NCBI GenBank assembly: GCA_031255615.1
Contig: JAIRSD010000263.1
Coordinates: 1-14,299, forward strand
Direction: 5' to 3'
DNA from: Treponema sp.
GTDB taxonomy: Bacteria; Spirochaetota; Spirochaetia; Treponematales; Breznakiellaceae
DNA: 14,299 bases
The notes below the pieces were generated by a model, which ran no database searches, was not told the DNA's origin, and worked only from the letters and a program-made list of their open reading frames with translations. Positions 13,148 through 14,299 of this stretch are shown here, piece after piece; within the stretch, counting starts at the first letter, position 1; each line of letters opens with the position of its first letter. The position numbers were made by a program, and so were the translations under genes.

Positions 13148-14299
13148 TTCGCGGGGGGCCGCCGGGGCCTTTCGCTGAATATTCCCTCTACATCCATGTG
13201 CCCTTCTGCCGATCCTTTTGCGATTACTGCGACTTTTATTCTGTTGCCCTCGGGTCTTCTTCTCCGGGATCTTTTTCTCCGGGGGACCGGGACCTGATAA
13301 ACCGCTACATCGCGGTCCTGGAAGGGGACGCCCGGCGGCTGCTGGAAGAATTTCCCCCCGCTTCGGTCCCCTCGGTGTACATAGGGGGCGGAACCCCCTC
13401 GGTCCTTGGGGAGGAAGGCATGGGCCGTCTCCTTGCCCTGTTGGGGGATCTCCTCCCCCCCCCGGCGGAGGAGCGGGAATGGACCATGGAAGCCAACCCC
13501 GAATCTCTGGACAGGGCCCTGCTCCGCGTCTGTCGGGAGGGGGGGATAAACCGGCTTTCCCTGGGGGTCCAAAGCCTCTCCCCCCGGCTGCGGGCTCTGG
13601 TGCACCGGAGAGGCGGGGCGGAAAGGGTGTACCGCGCCCTGGACCTGGCCGCGGAGTTCTTTCCCCAGGATTTTTCCGTGGACCTTATGGCGGGGCTTCC
13701 TGAACAGAGGCCCGCCGATCTCCTGGGGGATCTGGAGGAAATCCTCGGTTTTCACCCCGCCCATCTGTCCCTCTATTCCCTCAGCCTGGAGGAGGGAACC
13801 CCCCTTTGGAACCGGAGGGGGGAGCTCCCGCCGGAGGATCGGAGGGATTCCCTTTGGATTACCGGCAGGGACGCCCTGGAAGATGCCGGTTACGGCCAAT
13901 ATGAGGTAAGCAATTTTTCCTTGCCCGGCAAGGAAAGCCGCCATAATCTGCGCTACTGGGCCATGAAGAACTGGCTGGCCCTGGGACCCTCCGGTTCCGG
14001 CACCCTCATCGACGACCGGACCGGTACGGGCCGCCGCTATACCTGGCCCGCGGATATGGACGCATGGTTTTCCCCTTCTTCCCGAATCAAAGACGGCGGA
14101 ACCGGCCTTGCTTTTCTGCCGGCGGCGGAATATTTGGACCGGCTCACCCTGATGAAGGAGAGCCTCCTTATGGGCTTCCGCTGCGTCCGGGGCCCCGACG
14201 GGGAACTCTTCGCCCGCCGTTTCGGCCTTAGACCGGAGGAAGCCGTCCCCCGCAGCCTGGCGAAATACCGGGACCGGGGTCTTGCCGCCCCCAGGGGCC
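13144..14299 (+). CDS. hemW: HemW, radical SAM haem chaperone (3' end beyond window)
   Basis: 385 complete codons are present and the frame is open to the window edge. HVPFCRSFCDYCDF (18-31) has the radical SAM cysteines Cys22, Cys26 and Cys29, followed by DF as in HemW, where coproporphyrinogen dehydrogenase HemN has a further cysteine. Other family motifs are YIGGGTPS, MEANPE, SLGVQS, DLMAGLP, LSLYSLSLEEGTPL and YEVSNFS with RHNLRYW. HemW binds haem and is thought to deliver it to respiratory proteins; older annotations call it oxygen-independent coproporphyrinogen III oxidase. The most plausible start is TTG 13144, overlapping the upstream TGA as TTGA; no ribosome site is visible, so coupled translation is likely. 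A C9 run lies at 13455-13463 (Pro105-Pro107). Confidence 0.92.
   Translation, partial: MIRGGPPGPFAEYSLYIHVPFCRSFCDYCDFYSVALGSSSPGSFSPGDRDLINRYIAVLEGDARRLLEEFPPASVPSVYIGGGTPSVLGEEGMGRLLALLGDLLPPPAEEREWTMEANPESLDRALLRVCREGGINRLSLGVQSLSPRLRALVHRRGGAERVYRALDLAAEFFPQDFSVDLMAGLPEQRPADLLGDLEEILGFHPAHLSLYSLSLEEGTPLWNRRGELPPEDRRDSLWITGRDALEDAGYGQYEVSNFSLPGKESRHNLRYWAMKNWLALGPSGSGTLIDDRTGTGRRYTWPADMDAWFSPSSRIKDGGTGLAFLPAAEYLDRLTLMKESLLMGFRCVRGPDGELFARRFGLRPEEAVPRSLAKYRDRGLAAPRG

Noticed and set aside
13114..13944. 276-codon minus-strand open frame opposite hemW
   Set aside because: hemW motifs are continuous on the plus strand; the opposite frame is open through GC bias.
1..14299. tRNA, rRNA, tmRNA or transposase genes
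   Set aside because: I looked for their characteristic motifs by eye and saw none; the palindromic element does not resemble tmRNA or tRNA folds.

Overview
The window looks like chromosome from a GC-rich spirochaete, most probably a treponeme of the termite-gut or otherwise GC-rich kind. The inference rests on gene content and order: smpB, two signal peptidases and hemW in one cluster, paired MptE-like (DUF115) proteins, and a long acidic protein with an ELDEYGVWVK N-terminus that I associate with treponemes. I could not run a search, so the taxon is an inference.

Layout, left to right. 1-425 is non-coding and holds CCTTCGTG-type repeats, a small cruciform-like palindromic element (238-317), a perfect 12-bp inverted repeat (347-374) and a strong ribosome binding site for a Memo-family protein, amrB (426-1325, +). 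Convergent to it is a four-gene minus-strand operon read from 7184 down to 1389. It encodes a 745-residue Asp/Glu-rich protein, a 145-residue unknown protein, and two paralogous MptE-like proteins. The junctions are a zero-base gap, a 4-base overlap and an 8-base overlap, so the operon is probably translationally coupled. Upstream of it, 7313-8198 is a decayed tandem copy of the acidic gene with its own copy of the leader.

8199-8818 has no gene. It contains a 487-bp nested palindromic element (8251-8737) with matching ends and at least eight internal hairpins. The small element at 238-317 shares its terminal sequence, so the two probably belong to one repeat family. This is the most unusual structure in the window.

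From 8819 come a DivIC/FtsB-like membrane protein (+), then convergently smpB (-) preceded by a membrane-anchored PEGA plus SUMF1-like protein (-). Divergent from these are two type I signal peptidases and hemW (+), the last running off the window edge. The divergent promoter region (11283-11349) is compact. A perfect TTGACA-N18-TATAAT on the minus strand shares its -35 position with a plausible plus-strand promoter. Both predicted transcripts begin at or within a few bases of an ATG, and the minus-strand spacer contains a G7 tract.

How the genes work together: the right half is housekeeping (division, ribosome rescue, protein export, haem trafficking). The left operon may be a surface or motility glycosylation module, as the MptE-like/Maf family suggests, but that role is inferred only.
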